Below, piece after piece: positions 32,187-41,039 of a stretch of 64,000 nucleotides of DNA. Within the stretch, counting starts at the first letter, position 1. Each line of letters begins with the position of its first letter. The position numbers and the translations under genes were made by a program. The notes beneath the pieces were generated by a model. It was not told the origin of the DNA and made no database searches. It saw only the letters and a program-made list of their open reading frames with translations. This DNA is from Saezia sanguinis (GTDB taxonomy: Bacteria > Pseudomonadota > Gammaproteobacteria > Burkholderiales > Burkholderiaceae_C), in contig NZ_PQSP01000002.1 of assembly GCF_003991585.1 (NCBI RefSeq), positions 576,420 through 640,419 of the forward strand. Direction: 5' to 3'.

Positions 32187-33050
32187 TTAGAGTTGGTTAT
32201 GGCTGCCGTTCAATGATTTTTTAGCTGCTGCAAATTTGGTTCGTAAATTACATTCTGAAAGCCCAGGATATCCTTTATATTGGGCAAGAATAATTGTGAT
32301 CACTGCCTCCAGATTTTTTAAAATTGAATAGGGCTTGCCGCTGGGAGTGGAACCGAGTATCAGCCATAATAGGGCTCCAATGATGGATAAATAAGTGCTT
32401 TCGGAGCGCTGATGAAGTCTTATTGGAGACGAGTCTGTAGGAGCCTGCTTTTTTTCCAGAGATCTTTTTAACTCAGTCAGTTTCTCTTCATATAACAAAA
32501 TACGACTCCGCAGAGTATCTCTTTCCATGAGCAACATGGATATAGACTCAGTATCAATAAATGAATGTATTTTTTGTTCAATACAATTGAACAAAAATTT
32601 TGGTTTTTCATCAGGGTAATAAACAGAAATCCAACGTTTTAAATCAACGTATCGAATTGTCAGTTCTGGATCATTCAAGCTCATTCCATCGCTGTTTTTT
32701 TTGATCCCATTTTTGCAATAACAAAGCTCTTCATTGACAATACCATCATAAATACGTTGTGCGTTGAGATGTACAGACGGCCAGCGTTTCAATAGCTCCA
32801 ATGTGCATTTATAACTGGAAGATTTAACGTTAAAATCAATGGATTCAAAAATTTCTTTCTCTTCTTCATGAGCATCGCTCCACAGAATAGCTGCTTCGAT
32901 AGGGTGATATACAACTTTCTTTCCCCTTAATATTTGTGCCTCCGAATCTTTTAAATTCAAAGCATCCATATTTTCCCCCCTGAAAGAATCGTACTTAATG
33001 TGTTTGTAGTAGCCCCTAGCCAGCAAATACTCTACGATCTGTTGCGTCAT
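32187..33050 (-). CDS. hypothetical ICE protein with coiled coil
   Basis: A 287-residue protein. The N-terminal part is acidic (GKKVVYHPIEAAILWSDAHE), the central part has a predicted coiled coil (about 170-205, ERDTLRSRILLYEEKLTELK), and the end (LSIIGALLWLILGSTPSGKP, then SECNLRTKFAAAKKSLNGS) is a domain often seen beside AlpA and integrases in proteobacterial islands. Function unknown. The coding is AT-rich. No clear ribosome site was noticed before the ATG. Confidence 0.65.
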   Translation of the reverse strand: MTQQIVEYLLARGYYKHIKYDSFRGENMDALNLKDSEAQILRGKKVVYHPIEAAILWSDAHEEEKEIFESIDFNVKSSSYKCTLELLKRWPSVHLNAQRIYDGIVNEELCYCKNGIKKNSDGMSLNDPELTIRYVDLKRWISVYYPDEKPKFLFNCIEQKIHSFIDTESISMLLMERDTLRSRILLYEEKLTELKRSLEKKQAPTDSSPIRLHQRSESTYLSIIGALLWLILGSTPSGKPYSILKNLEAVITIILAQYKGYPGLSECNLRTKFAAAKKSLNGSHNQL

Positions 33051-33922
33051 TAGTATGCGTGCAACGGATTAAGAAAACATTTCTAGAGTTGGCTCTGATT
33101 TTGAGCGAGCCGAAAAGAAAAATATATTAATCGCGGTGACTGTAAAAAATATAAATTTTGATCACAATTAGATTAATAAAATTTTTTGTTAATGTTTATC
33201 TTGATCGTTCACCAGAATAAGTTTGCATTGTTTCTGCCCTTGCTGTAGTTAATTTGTTTTAGGTCAAAAACTACAAAATTACTATCAAAGTTTGTGATGT
33301 ATTTTGTATTAATGAATACATCTTACGACAATGATAAGTCCTTGAAGAGCCTCTGTTGTAGCTGTTTTCAATGATATCTATAATTTATATCTATTGATGG
33401 TGTATATGTAAAAAAATACGAAATGACAGAGTTTCTTTTTCATCGATAACTGTGATGTATATCTTATGGATGGTGGATTAATATATAGGTGTTAGATATG
33501 CATAACGGTATAAAGTGAGTATTGAAAATTTGAATTTTGGTGATGGAGTGTTCAGCTAACTTGTTGTCGTAAAAAATATCTTGCAATGAAAAAAAATATG
33601 CCCATAATAAGTCCCAGGTTTTCATATTTCTGCTGAAGCATTTAGGAAAATCAAACAGTTATAGCGTGAGGGTGAATTACGTCCATTCCGCCACTTTCAT
33701 CTCCACATAGGTCCATAAAGGTCCATAATTGTTTGAAACTCCAAGAGTTAATTCCTCTTTGCATTCCACAGAAATCTGTGAAAATCCGCCTATAGCCATA
33801 TCAAATAAGTCCTAAATAAGTACGTGTGAGTTCGACAAGTCTTAAAAGACTTTTTCGTCCACGCACGGCGATAGGCTTGGCATATGGCATCAATCAATTA
33901 GCAAAGAATAAGAGGACACAAT
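33051..33922. other. AT-rich non-coding region upstream of the first integrase
   Basis: No ORF with coding character is seen on either strand. The first 550 bases are markedly AT-rich. Near 33709-33731 the motif GGTCCATAA occurs twice, nine to ten bases apart, with a further GTCCATTCC at 33681. Such short direct repeats near an integrase may be its arm-type binding sites. The sequence AAGTCTTAAAAGACTTTTT (33838-33856) is a small hairpin with a T tail. This region is a likely attP/regulatory zone of the 33923 integrase. Confidence 0.45.
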
Positions 33923-35236
33923 ATGGCCCTGCTGAGAGACATTGCTGTACGCAATGCAAAACCACAACCAAAATCCTATACATTGACCGATGGTAATTCG
34001 CTTTATTTAAATGTAGCGCCCAACGGAAGTAAAAATTGGTATTTTCGTTTTTACTACGGGAAAAAACAAAAAAAATGCACGCTTGGCAGTTACCCGTTAG
34101 TCAGTATTAAAGAAGCGCGGGAGTTAAGAGATAACGGGAAAAAGTTATTGCTAAGCGGCATTTGTCCCACGAAGAAAAATGTCAGAATACAGGAGGATGC
34201 CCATCCTCATAGCTGTCAGGTAAAAGACTACATTGAGAAATGGAAAAAAATTAAGTTTGAAAAGTTAGGTCAGGAAACGCTTCAAAACCGGAAAAGTACT
34301 GCCAAACAGATTGAACGTTATTTTAATAACGAAATAATTCCTGCTATTGGTAGTCTATGGCTCAATCAGGTTGACCGAATACATATCATCACTATTTTAA
34401 AAAAAGTAGAGCAACGCGGTGCGCTGACTGTCAGGAAAAAGTTGTGTAGCTGGTTGCATGAGATGTTCAAATACGCGAAGTCCGAAGGATTGATTGACAG
34501 CAACCCGGCTGATCTGGAGTTGGAAGTGTTGTTTCATGAACCGCTTCCGGCAGAAAACAACCCTTATCTGACGATGGATGAATTACCGCGTTTTTGGGCG
34601 GATTTTCAGAAGGTCAACGCTAACATCCAGAATAAGCTGGGTATTAGGCTGTTATTCCTGACAGGCGTCAGACCTGGAGAACTGCGCAAAGCTACGCTGG
34701 ACCAGTTCGATTTGGATAACGCTATATGGCGGGTTCCACCGGAAAACGTCAAACAGTTGAAGCTGCGCATCGCTAAAAGAGAAGCGAAGTTAGCATTTAG
34801 CAGCAGAAGAAAGAATAAGACAATTTCTAGGAACAACAAAATTCCGCCTTATCTCGTTCCTCTGTCAAGGCAGGCCGTTGAAGTGATTAAACAACTGCAA
34901 AGAATGTATTATCCGGGTCAGAAATTCCTGTTGGGCAGCCGGTCTGAACCCGCAAAATCTATCAGCGAGAATACCCTGAACAAGATTCTCATTCGTATGG
35001 GTTACAAGGATAGGTTGACCTCTCATGGTATCCGCGCGACGATCTCTACCGCACTTAATGAGTTGCGGTACGATAAGGACTATATTGAAGCGCAACTGTC
35101 TCATTCTGATAAGACCGATAAGATTCGCGGAATTTATAATCATGCGAACTATATTGAAGGGCGTCAGCAGATGATGCAGGACTGGGCGGACAGGCTGGAG
35201 GCGTGGGAGCGAGAGGGAATTAACCAATACGGTTAA
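33923..35236 (+). CDS. tyrosine integrase (DUF4102/P4 type), plus strand
   Basis: A 437-residue island integrase. The N-terminal DUF4102 arm-binding domain reads MALLRDIAVRNAKPQPKSYT, then LTDGNSLYLNVAPNGSKNWY. Catalytic residues are the Arg in TGVRPGELRKA, H-x-x-R in SHGIRATI, His in AQLSHSDK and Tyr in GIYNHANYI. It has full length and an intact frame. AAGAGGACAC precedes the ATG. It is transcribed towards the other integrase and ends in a strong terminator. It may belong to the ICE itself or to an element nested in it. Confidence 0.92.
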   Translation: MALLRDIAVRNAKPQPKSYTLTDGNSLYLNVAPNGSKNWYFRFYYGKKQKKCTLGSYPLVSIKEARELRDNGKKLLLSGICPTKKNVRIQEDAHPHSCQVKDYIEKWKKIKFEKLGQETLQNRKSTAKQIERYFNNEIIPAIGSLWLNQVDRIHIITILKKVEQRGALTVRKKLCSWLHEMFKYAKSEGLIDSNPADLELEVLFHEPLPAENNPYLTMDELPRFWADFQKVNANIQNKLGIRLLFLTGVRPGELRKATLDQFDLDNAIWRVPPENVKQLKLRIAKREAKLAFSSRRKNKTISRNNKIPPYLVPLSRQAVEVIKQLQRMYYPGQKFLLGSRSEPAKSISENTLNKILIRMGYKDRLTSHGIRATISTALNELRYDKDYIEAQLSHSDKTDKIRGIYNHANYIEGRQQMMQDWADRLEAWEREGINQYG

Positions 35237-35251
35237 GTATCTGAATCAGGT

Positions 35252-35274
35252 GCCCCGTTATACGGGGCTTTTTT
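35252..35274 (+). terminator. rho-independent terminator of the plus-strand integrase
   Basis: GCCCCGT-TAT-ACGGGGC followed by six T, 16 bases after the integrase stop. Confidence 0.9.
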
Positions 35275-35545
35275 GTTTTGCCTTCGTAGGAGAAATTCCA
35301 GTGACCACAATATTAAACGCTCTCGTTTTGAAGTTTTTCAGCGGCTGGCACAAATTTCTTGGAATGCGCTGCCGGAAGCCGACGACCATATACGGTTTTT
35401 ACTGACCGTGGGGCAATACTACGATGGAATGTACTGTTTCAACGATCCATTGCGTCCACGTTGGCACCGCCTCAAACTAACAACCAGTGATCCGGCCATC
35501 ACAGCATCAAGTATCCGTTTGATTTTCAAACATAACTATGATTAA
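35273..35545 (+). CDS. small hypothetical protein, possibly 5'-truncated
   Basis: Open from a TTG at 35273 (90 codons). Coding character begins about residue 15: KRSRFEVFQRLAQISWNALP, then DDHIRFLLTVGQYYDGMYCF. AGGAG at 35288-35292 precedes a GTG (35301) that is in another frame, so the natural start has either been lost or moved by a one-base change. The gene lies 11 bases before the PAAR ORF and is probably its partner (adaptor, effector or immunity type). I do not know the family. Confidence 0.45.
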   Translation: MFCLRRRNSSDHNIKRSRFEVFQRLAQISWNALPEADDHIRFLLTVGQYYDGMYCFNDPLRPRWHRLKLTTSDPAITASSIRLIFKHNYD

Positions 35546-35555
35546 GGGGGATATC

Positions 35556-35852
35556 ATGGGAAAACCCGTTGCGTTGAAAGGACATCACCACACCTGTCCT
35601 GCTGTCGATGGCACTGTCGCACATGTCGGCGGGCCGATTGTCGCGTGTTAGCAGGATTTTGTGAAATACAACGGCAGGCCGGTTGCACTGGTGGGTGATA
35701 AACTGCTTTGTGAAGGAACAGGAACGCTCGACACGACAGTCACGGGTTCCTCGTTCATGAAAATCAACGGTATTTCTGTGGCCCGCTTAGGGGATGCCAC
35801 CGCACACGGCGGTGTGATTGTAGAAGAACAGGTTGAGTTGAAGATTAAATAA
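35556..35852 (+). pseudogene. PAAR-domain protein with an in-frame amber codon
   Basis: From the ATG at 35556 the frame reads MGKPVALKGHHHTCPAVDGT, then VAHVGGPIVAC, TAG at 35649-35651, then QDFVKYNGRPVALVGDKLLC and VARLGDATAHGGVI. This is one PAAR repeat protein (98 codons), which sharpens the tip of type VI secretion spikes. The ribosome site GGGGG is close to the ATG. The codon before the stop, TGT, also looks changed from the expected Gly. Only suppression would give a full protein. No other T6SS gene is in the window. Confidence 0.75.
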
Positions 35853-35918
35853 GCGTGTGTAACAAAAAGAGATCGGCTTCAGTATGATGCTTGAAAACAG
35901 AAGCCTTGTCGATTTTTT

Positions 35919-37214
35919 CTAATTGTTGAACGCTTCTCTGGTTAATGGATACTTGCTCAGTGGCTCCTGGTATAGCCCATAAAGTGCGGCATTGCGTCTT
36001 TTTTCAAATGTGGCTGATTGCTCCGGTGTCAAACCCTCTTTGAGTGCATCAAGATAGTCTGCATACCACTGCATCATGATGACCCGGTATTTCAAATATA
36101 CCGCGTGATTGTATTTGCCGGATATGCCTGCTTCTTTATGAGACAGTTGTGCATCAACTAATTCTTTAGGCCAAAGGTGTTCTCGTAGCAACGTACTTGC
36201 TGTATGTCGTGAACCATGGCTGACCATTTTTCCTCGATACCCGATTAATTGGAATACCTTATTGATAGTATTTTCGCTGATTGTCGGGTTTTTAGATCCA
36301 CTCCCCGGAAAAAGATAATCTTGTCTGCCGGTAAGTTGATACAGCTTCTGTAGAAGGGTTAAAAGTTGGGAGCACAAGGGTACGACATGTTCACGGCGCA
36401 TTTTCATTCGCTCAGCAGGGATCGTCCATAACTTCTTATCAAAATCAATTTCGTGCCATGCAGCAAAACGAACCATACCGGGCCGAGAGGCCGTCCATAT
36501 TGATGCCCAGGCTGCCGTCGTTGAAATAAACCGGCTTCTAGATAATGACAATGCTTGTAAAAAATCGGGAAGCTCAGACTCAAGGAGGTGGGGATAGGGT
36601 ATTTCTGCTGGCTGTGGTTTGGCAATGACAGCAAGACTAGAGGCAGGGTTAAATTCGCAGAGCTCTTTTGCAATAGCTTGATCGAAAATATCTCTCAGAA
36701 ATCCTCGAACTTTTTGGGCAACATTCAGTGCATTACGCCGTTCAATATTTTCTTGAATAATAATGCAATCCTGTCTGGATATGTTGTCAACGGACTTTTC
36801 ACCAATAACAGGCAAAATGTCTTTATCCAGATAGGTTCGCATCTTGTCCAGAGTACCGGGTGAGCGTCCCTTTTTTTCTTTGCTTTGATACCAGTATTTG
36901 GCAACATTTTTAAAAAGTTTAGCCTCTTCAATTTTTCCTCGTTGCTTTTCCTGACGTTTTTTCAAGCCCGGATCAATGCCGTCGGCTAAAAGTTTGTGAC
37001 AGTCAAATGAGCGAAGTCTCGCTTCTTGCAATGATACTCTGGGGTAAGGGCCCAATGAGATGACCTTGGCGGTGTTTTGAAATCTGTACCTGAATATCCA
37101 ATACTTTCCGTTCTGAGGGTTCACTTGAAGAGAGAGTCCATTTCCATCTAGTAGCAGATACTTTTTGGATTTAGGTTTGGCGTTTTCAGCTTCCTTGGCT
37201 GTTAGTTTTCCCAT
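35919..37214 (-). CDS. tyrosine integrase next to tRNA-Leu, minus strand
   Basis: A 431-residue DUF4102-type integrase: MGKLTAKEAENAKPKSKKYL, then LLDGNGLSLQVNPQNGKYWI. Catalytic residues are the Arg in TASRPGMVRFA, H-x-x-R in SHGSRHTAST, His in AQLSHKEAG and Tyr in GKYNHAVYLK. The frame is intact. It lies 169 bases from the 3' end of tRNA-Leu, the usual position relative to the attachment site, so it is the best candidate for the recombinase that inserted the whole left segment. It converges with the 33923 integrase. Confidence 0.92.
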   Translation of the reverse strand: MGKLTAKEAENAKPKSKKYLLLDGNGLSLQVNPQNGKYWIFRYRFQNTAKVISLGPYPRVSLQEARLRSFDCHKLLADGIDPGLKKRQEKQRGKIEEAKLFKNVAKYWYQSKEKKGRSPGTLDKMRTYLDKDILPVIGEKSVDNISRQDCIIIQENIERRNALNVAQKVRGFLRDIFDQAIAKELCEFNPASSLAVIAKPQPAEIPYPHLLESELPDFLQALSLSRSRFISTTAAWASIWTASRPGMVRFAAWHEIDFDKKLWTIPAERMKMRREHVVPLCSQLLTLLQKLYQLTGRQDYLFPGSGSKNPTISENTINKVFQLIGYRGKMVSHGSRHTASTLLREHLWPKELVDAQLSHKEAGISGKYNHAVYLKYRVIMMQWYADYLDALKEGLTPEQSATFEKRRNAALYGLYQEPLSKYPLTREAFNN

Positions 37215-37315
37215 GTTGATGTGTAGAAATTTGTAACTCGAATTTTCATTCTACAAGATTTTCTACATAAGAGGTGGGAAATGTCAGTGGATTTTGGCGG
37301 ATATCTATAAACAAA

Positions 37316-37349
37316 AACGCATTGATTTATGATTTAAAATCAATGCGTT
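37316..37349 (-). terminator. terminator downstream of tRNA-Leu
   Basis: A perfect 13-base stem AACGCATTGATTT/AAATCAATGCGTT with an eight-base loop; on the minus strand it is followed by TTTGTTTA. It ends tRNA-Leu transcription 34 bases after the CCA and insulates the integrase. Confidence 0.8.
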
Positions 37350-37382
37350 GTGTAAGTTTGTGGTTGATTGTGAATTATCGTT

Positions 37383-37467
<85 letters not shown>

Positions 37468-37478
37468 TAAGGAGATGA

Positions 37479-37506
37479 ATTCTAGCACAGTTTTTAAATA
37501 AGCAAA
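37479..37506 (-). promoter_or_regulatory. promoter of tRNA-Leu
   Basis: Minus strand: -35 TTTGCT (37501-37506), 16-base spacer, -10 TAGAAT (37479-37484), eleven bases before the tRNA 5' end. An AT-rich spacer is typical of stable RNA promoters. Confidence 0.65.
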
Positions 37507-37779
37507 GCGGTTTTTAAAAAATGTTTAAAAATAAGGGCATTGTGTGGCATTGGGTCTTCATGGAACGTGGCAATGATGCCCGGAACTGTCATACAATTGG
37601 CGCACAAACCAAAGAGCGTGGAGAATTAAGGCTGTATCAAGCCTTCCTGCTGCCGGCAATCAGGATGATCTATCCTATGGCGGGCAAAGGGAAATAAGAA
37701 TGATCACGCCCATATGGATGTAATCTCTACAAAAATATAGAGGTATGTGGGGTGTTTCTTATACTGGCATTGTGCTGGT
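37507..37779. other. intergenic region between tRNA-Leu and rnr
   Basis: No supported ORF. The stretch includes TTAAGGCTGTATCAAGCC (37627-37644), which contains a short GGCT/AGCC hairpin. It carries the rnr promoter, but I cannot pick one with confidence. Confidence 0.3.
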
Positions 37780-37884
37780 ATGAATAATCTGTTGTCTGTG
37801 AGTTATTTGGGCGGCAGATTGTCAGAGGCAGCCCTGAATTTAAACGATGAAGGTTTATTATCATTAAGAAAATTAAAAAAGAAA
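37780..37884 (+). pseudogene. short ORF that may be the displaced N-terminus of rnr
   Basis: ATG at 37780 opens 34 codons: MNNLLSVSYLGGRLSEAALN, then LNDEGLLSLRKLKKK and TAA. The LxLNDExxLxSLRKxLK pattern resembles the N-terminal winged helix that precedes the cold-shock domain of betaproteobacterial RNase R. Adding one A to the A6 run at 37875-37880 joins it to the rnr frame (KLKKEIKHDVIEGIVQGHRD). Confidence 0.45.
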
Positions 37885-37910
37885 TAAAGCACGATGTCAT
37901 TGAAGGTATT

Positions 37911-40130
37911 GTGCAGGGACATCGCGATGGACATGGATTTATTGTGCGCGATGATGGCGGGCCGGATTTGTATGTGCCCTCGCATGTGATGCATACGGTA
38001 CTGCACCAGGACCGGGTGAAGGCGACCATTGCCAGCTATGACCGCAAAGGGCGGCCAGAGGCCAATATCACTGAAATTGTGTCGCGTCAGCAAAAGCTGA
38101 TTATTGGCCGTTTGTTGCAGGAAAATGGCGTATGGCTGGTGGCCCCGGAGGATAACCGTTACCCGCAGGATATTCTGATTCCGGAGCAGGCGCTGGCGCA
38201 TGCCGAGTCGGGGCAGGTGGTGACGGTTGAGCTGACCGAGCCGCCTACGCTGCACAGCCAGCCGGTAGGCCGGATTGTGGAGGTGCTGGGGCAGATTGAC
38301 GACCCCGGCATGGAGATTGAAATTGCGGTGCGCAAATACAATGTGCCGCATGTGTTTAGCCCTGAAGCACTGGAGCAGGCGCAGGCATTGCCCGATAAGG
38401 TAAAGCCGGCCGATTGGCGCAACCGGGTGGATCTGACCGATGTGCCGCTGGTGACCATTGATGGCGAAGACTCGCGTGACTTTGATGATGCGGTTTACTG
38501 CGAGCCGGCGCGTGTGGGCAAAGGGCAGGGCTACCGGCTGCTGGTGGCGATTGCCGATGTGAGTTTTTATGTGAAGCCGGGAACCGCATTGGATGATGAT
38601 GCCTATGACCGGGCCACATCGGTGTATTTTCCGCGGCGGGTGATCCCGATGCTGCCGGAAAAAATATCCAATGGGCTGTGTTCGCTGAATCCGGATGTGG
38701 AGCGTCTGTGCATGGTCTGCGATATGCTGATTACGGCGCAGGGCAAAGTACATGCGTATCAGTTTTATCCAGCCGTGATGAAAAGCCATGCGCGGCTGAC
38801 GTATACCGAAGTGGCTGCTATTCTGACCAATACCAATGGCCCGGAAGCGTTGCGCAGGTCTGAACATGTGCAGGATCTGCTGCATCTGTACGAGTTGTAC
38901 CAAGCACTGTACCAGGCCAGAGAAAAGCGTGGTGCAATTGATTTTGATACGGTTGAAACGCGCATCATTTGTGATGAAGCCGGGCAGATTGAAAAGATAG
39001 AACCTTACGAGCGTACCGAAGCGCATCGCCTGATTGAAGAAGCGATGCTGGCTGCCAATGTGTGCGCGGCCGAGTTCATAGAACACCATAAACGCATTGC
39101 GTTGTTTCGTGTGCATGAAGGGCCGACACCGGAAAAACGGGAGTTGCTGCAAAATTACCTGCGTGCCATTGGTGTGGACATCACCTTGTCGGAAGAGCCG
39201 ACAACTAAGGAGTTTCAGCGTATTGCCGAGCTCACCAAAAACCGGCCGGATGCCAGCCAGATTCAGATGATGCTGTTGCGCTCTATGCAGCAGGCGATTT
39301 ATTCGCCGATCAACAGCGGGCACTTTGGCTTGGCGTATACGGCCTACACACACTTCACCAGCCCGATCCGGCGTTATCCTGACCTGCTGGTGCACCGTGT
39401 GATCCGGGGGATTCTGGCCAACCGCAAGTACAAGCTCGATGATCGCACGGCGGTCAGCAATCTGGAGTCAGCCCCTAAACCGAAAGAGGCTGCAGCGCAG
39501 AAAGGCGGTAAGCCGCATACCGGGAATACTGGGAGCATGGCGCTGACCGAAATGGAGCATTGGGTAGTTGCCGGGCTGCATTGCAGCGCCAATGAACGCC
39601 GTGCGGACGAAGCTTCCCGCGATGTGCTGGCCTGGCTGAAGTGTGTTTATATCCGCGAGCATCTCGGAGAGGAATTTACCGGAACGGTCAGTGCGGTAAC
39701 CAGCTTCGGATTGTTTGTGCAGTTGGAGTCCATGTATGTGGAGGGGCTGATCCATATTTCAGAACTGGGTGGGGACTACTATCGCTTTGATGAGTTGCGC
39801 CAGGAGCTGCGCGGTGAACGTACCGGTGTGCGTTATGCACTGGGCACCCGTGTGCATGTGCAGGTCAGCCGGGTGGATCTGGATGGTCGGCGTATTGATT
39901 TCCGGCTGGTGCCAAACGGGCTGGCCGGACAGAGCAAACCTGTTTCTGCGCAAAACAAGGCTGCTTCCAAGAATGGCAAAGCAGCTAAAAAAGCGAACCA
40001 GCCTGCCAAACATGGACAAAACGGCGGGACCGGTTCTGCGCTGGACCAGTTGAAAAGCGCAGTCAAACGTGCGGCGCATAAAGCAACCAAGGCCGCCAAA
40101 ATACGCAGGCCCAAAGCCAAGCATAATTAA
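37911..40130 (+). CDS. rnr: ribonuclease R
   Basis: A 3'-to-5' exoribonuclease, 739 residues from a GTG at 37911. After the cold-shock part (QGHRDGHGFIVRDDGGPDLY), the RNB catalytic domain has TIDGEDSRDFDDAVYCEPAR with the metal-binding Asp residues and HFTSPIRRYPDLLVHRVIRG. An S1 domain (EEFTGTVSAVTSFGLFVQLE) and a Lys/Ala-rich basic tail follow, as in RNase R. The frame is open upstream to 37851 (IKKIKKEIKHDVIEGIVQGH) without ATG. The GTG has GAAGG before it but would cut the first strand of the domain. A one-base frameshift in an A run, or an ATT start, may explain this. Confidence 0.93.
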   Translation: MQGHRDGHGFIVRDDGGPDLYVPSHVMHTVLHQDRVKATIASYDRKGRPEANITEIVSRQQKLIIGRLLQENGVWLVAPEDNRYPQDILIPEQALAHAESGQVVTVELTEPPTLHSQPVGRIVEVLGQIDDPGMEIEIAVRKYNVPHVFSPEALEQAQALPDKVKPADWRNRVDLTDVPLVTIDGEDSRDFDDAVYCEPARVGKGQGYRLLVAIADVSFYVKPGTALDDDAYDRATSVYFPRRVIPMLPEKISNGLCSLNPDVERLCMVCDMLITAQGKVHAYQFYPAVMKSHARLTYTEVAAILTNTNGPEALRRSEHVQDLLHLYELYQALYQAREKRGAIDFDTVETRIICDEAGQIEKIEPYERTEAHRLIEEAMLAANVCAAEFIEHHKRIALFRVHEGPTPEKRELLQNYLRAIGVDITLSEEPTTKEFQRIAELTKNRPDASQIQMMLLRSMQQAIYSPINSGHFGLAYTAYTHFTSPIRRYPDLLVHRVIRGILANRKYKLDDRTAVSNLESAPKPKEAAAQKGGKPHTGNTGSMALTEMEHWVVAGLHCSANERRADEASRDVLAWLKCVYIREHLGEEFTGTVSAVTSFGLFVQLESMYVEGLIHISELGGDYYRFDELRQELRGERTGVRYALGTRVHVQVSRVDLDGRRIDFRLVPNGLAGQSKPVSAQNKAASKNGKAAKKANQPAKHGQNGGTGSALDQLKSAVKRAAHKATKAAKIRRPKAKHN

Positions 40131-40153
40131 TGGGGGGCGGGCTGTTTGCGGTT

Positions 40154-40798
40154 TTATTTTGTAGGCGCTGCTGTTTTGGGTTTGTAGTCGCACCATTGGC
40201 TGACCTGGCATTCCCAGCAGCGCGGCTTACGCGCCACGCACACATAGCGGCCTAACAAAATGAGCCAGTGGTGCGCGTGCTGCTGATATGCTGGCGGAAC
40301 GCGTTTCAGCAGTTTTTGCTCTACTTCCAGCGGTGTTTTTCCAGGAGCAAGCCCGGTGCGGTTGCTGACGCGGAAGATGTGTGTATCCACTGCAATGGTC
40401 GGGTCGCCAAACGCCACATTCAGTACGACATTGGCAGTTTTTCTGCCAACGCCGGGTAATGATTCCAGCGCTTCGCGGTCGTGCGGCACCTCTCCATGGT
40501 ACTGGTCAATCAGGATCTGGCAGGTTGCCAGCAGGTTTTTGGCTTTGTTGCGATACAGGCCAATGGTCTTAATGTATTCGCAGAGTGTGTCATAGCCTAG
40601 GGCAAGCATTTTCTGCGGTGTGTTGGCAATCGGGAAAAGCACGCGTGTGGCTTTGTTGACACCGACATCTGTCGCCTGTGCAGAAAGCAGCACCGCAGCA
40701 AGCAGCTCAAAGTTGTTGTCATATTCAAGCTCGGTTTGCGGATGCGGGTTGGCTGCAGCCAGAGTGGCAAAAAAGGGGACGATATCTGCTTTTTTCAT
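40154..40798 (-). CDS. nth: endonuclease III
   Basis: A 214-residue DNA glycosylase/AP lyase that removes oxidised pyrimidines. The helix-hairpin-helix is LESLPGVGRKTANVVLN with catalytic Lys120, and Asp138 is in VDTHIFRVSNR; both fall at the E. coli positions. The iron-sulfur cluster ligands are C-x6-C-x2-C-x5-C (CVARKPRCWECQVSQWC). The start at 40798 gives the family length; the upstream frame is not coding. It converges with rnr, 23 bases apart. Confidence 0.96.
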   Translation of the reverse strand: MKKADIVPFFATLAAANPHPQTELEYDNNFELLAAVLLSAQATDVGVNKATRVLFPIANTPQKMLALGYDTLCEYIKTIGLYRNKAKNLLATCQILIDQYHGEVPHDREALESLPGVGRKTANVVLNVAFGDPTIAVDTHIFRVSNRTGLAPGKTPLEVEQKLLKRVPPAYQQHAHHWLILLGRYVCVARKPRCWECQVSQWCDYKPKTAAPTK

Positions 40799-41039
40799 GG
40801 GGTGATTTTGAGAGAACAGGGGTAACAGGTCATATTGTAAAGGGCGAATGCCAAGGCCGTGCATGGCAGGGTACAAGTGCATGCACAGCCATCTGACAGA
40901 AGCAGGTTGGGTGCATGATTGTTTTAAAAGCAGTACACAGATTGGATACCCCCGCACAAAGCGGCAGCACTCCGACTGTCCTTATAATCGTTCGGTAATT
41001 GTCACGAGCTGATGCGGCTCGATAGTGATCCATCAAAAT

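Noticed and set aside
37803..39395. A 530-codon open frame on the minus strand opposite rnr
   Set aside because: It is the mirror of a GC-rich, strongly biased coding sequence; its translation is rich in His, Arg and Gln without any domain, while the plus strand encodes a complete RNase R.
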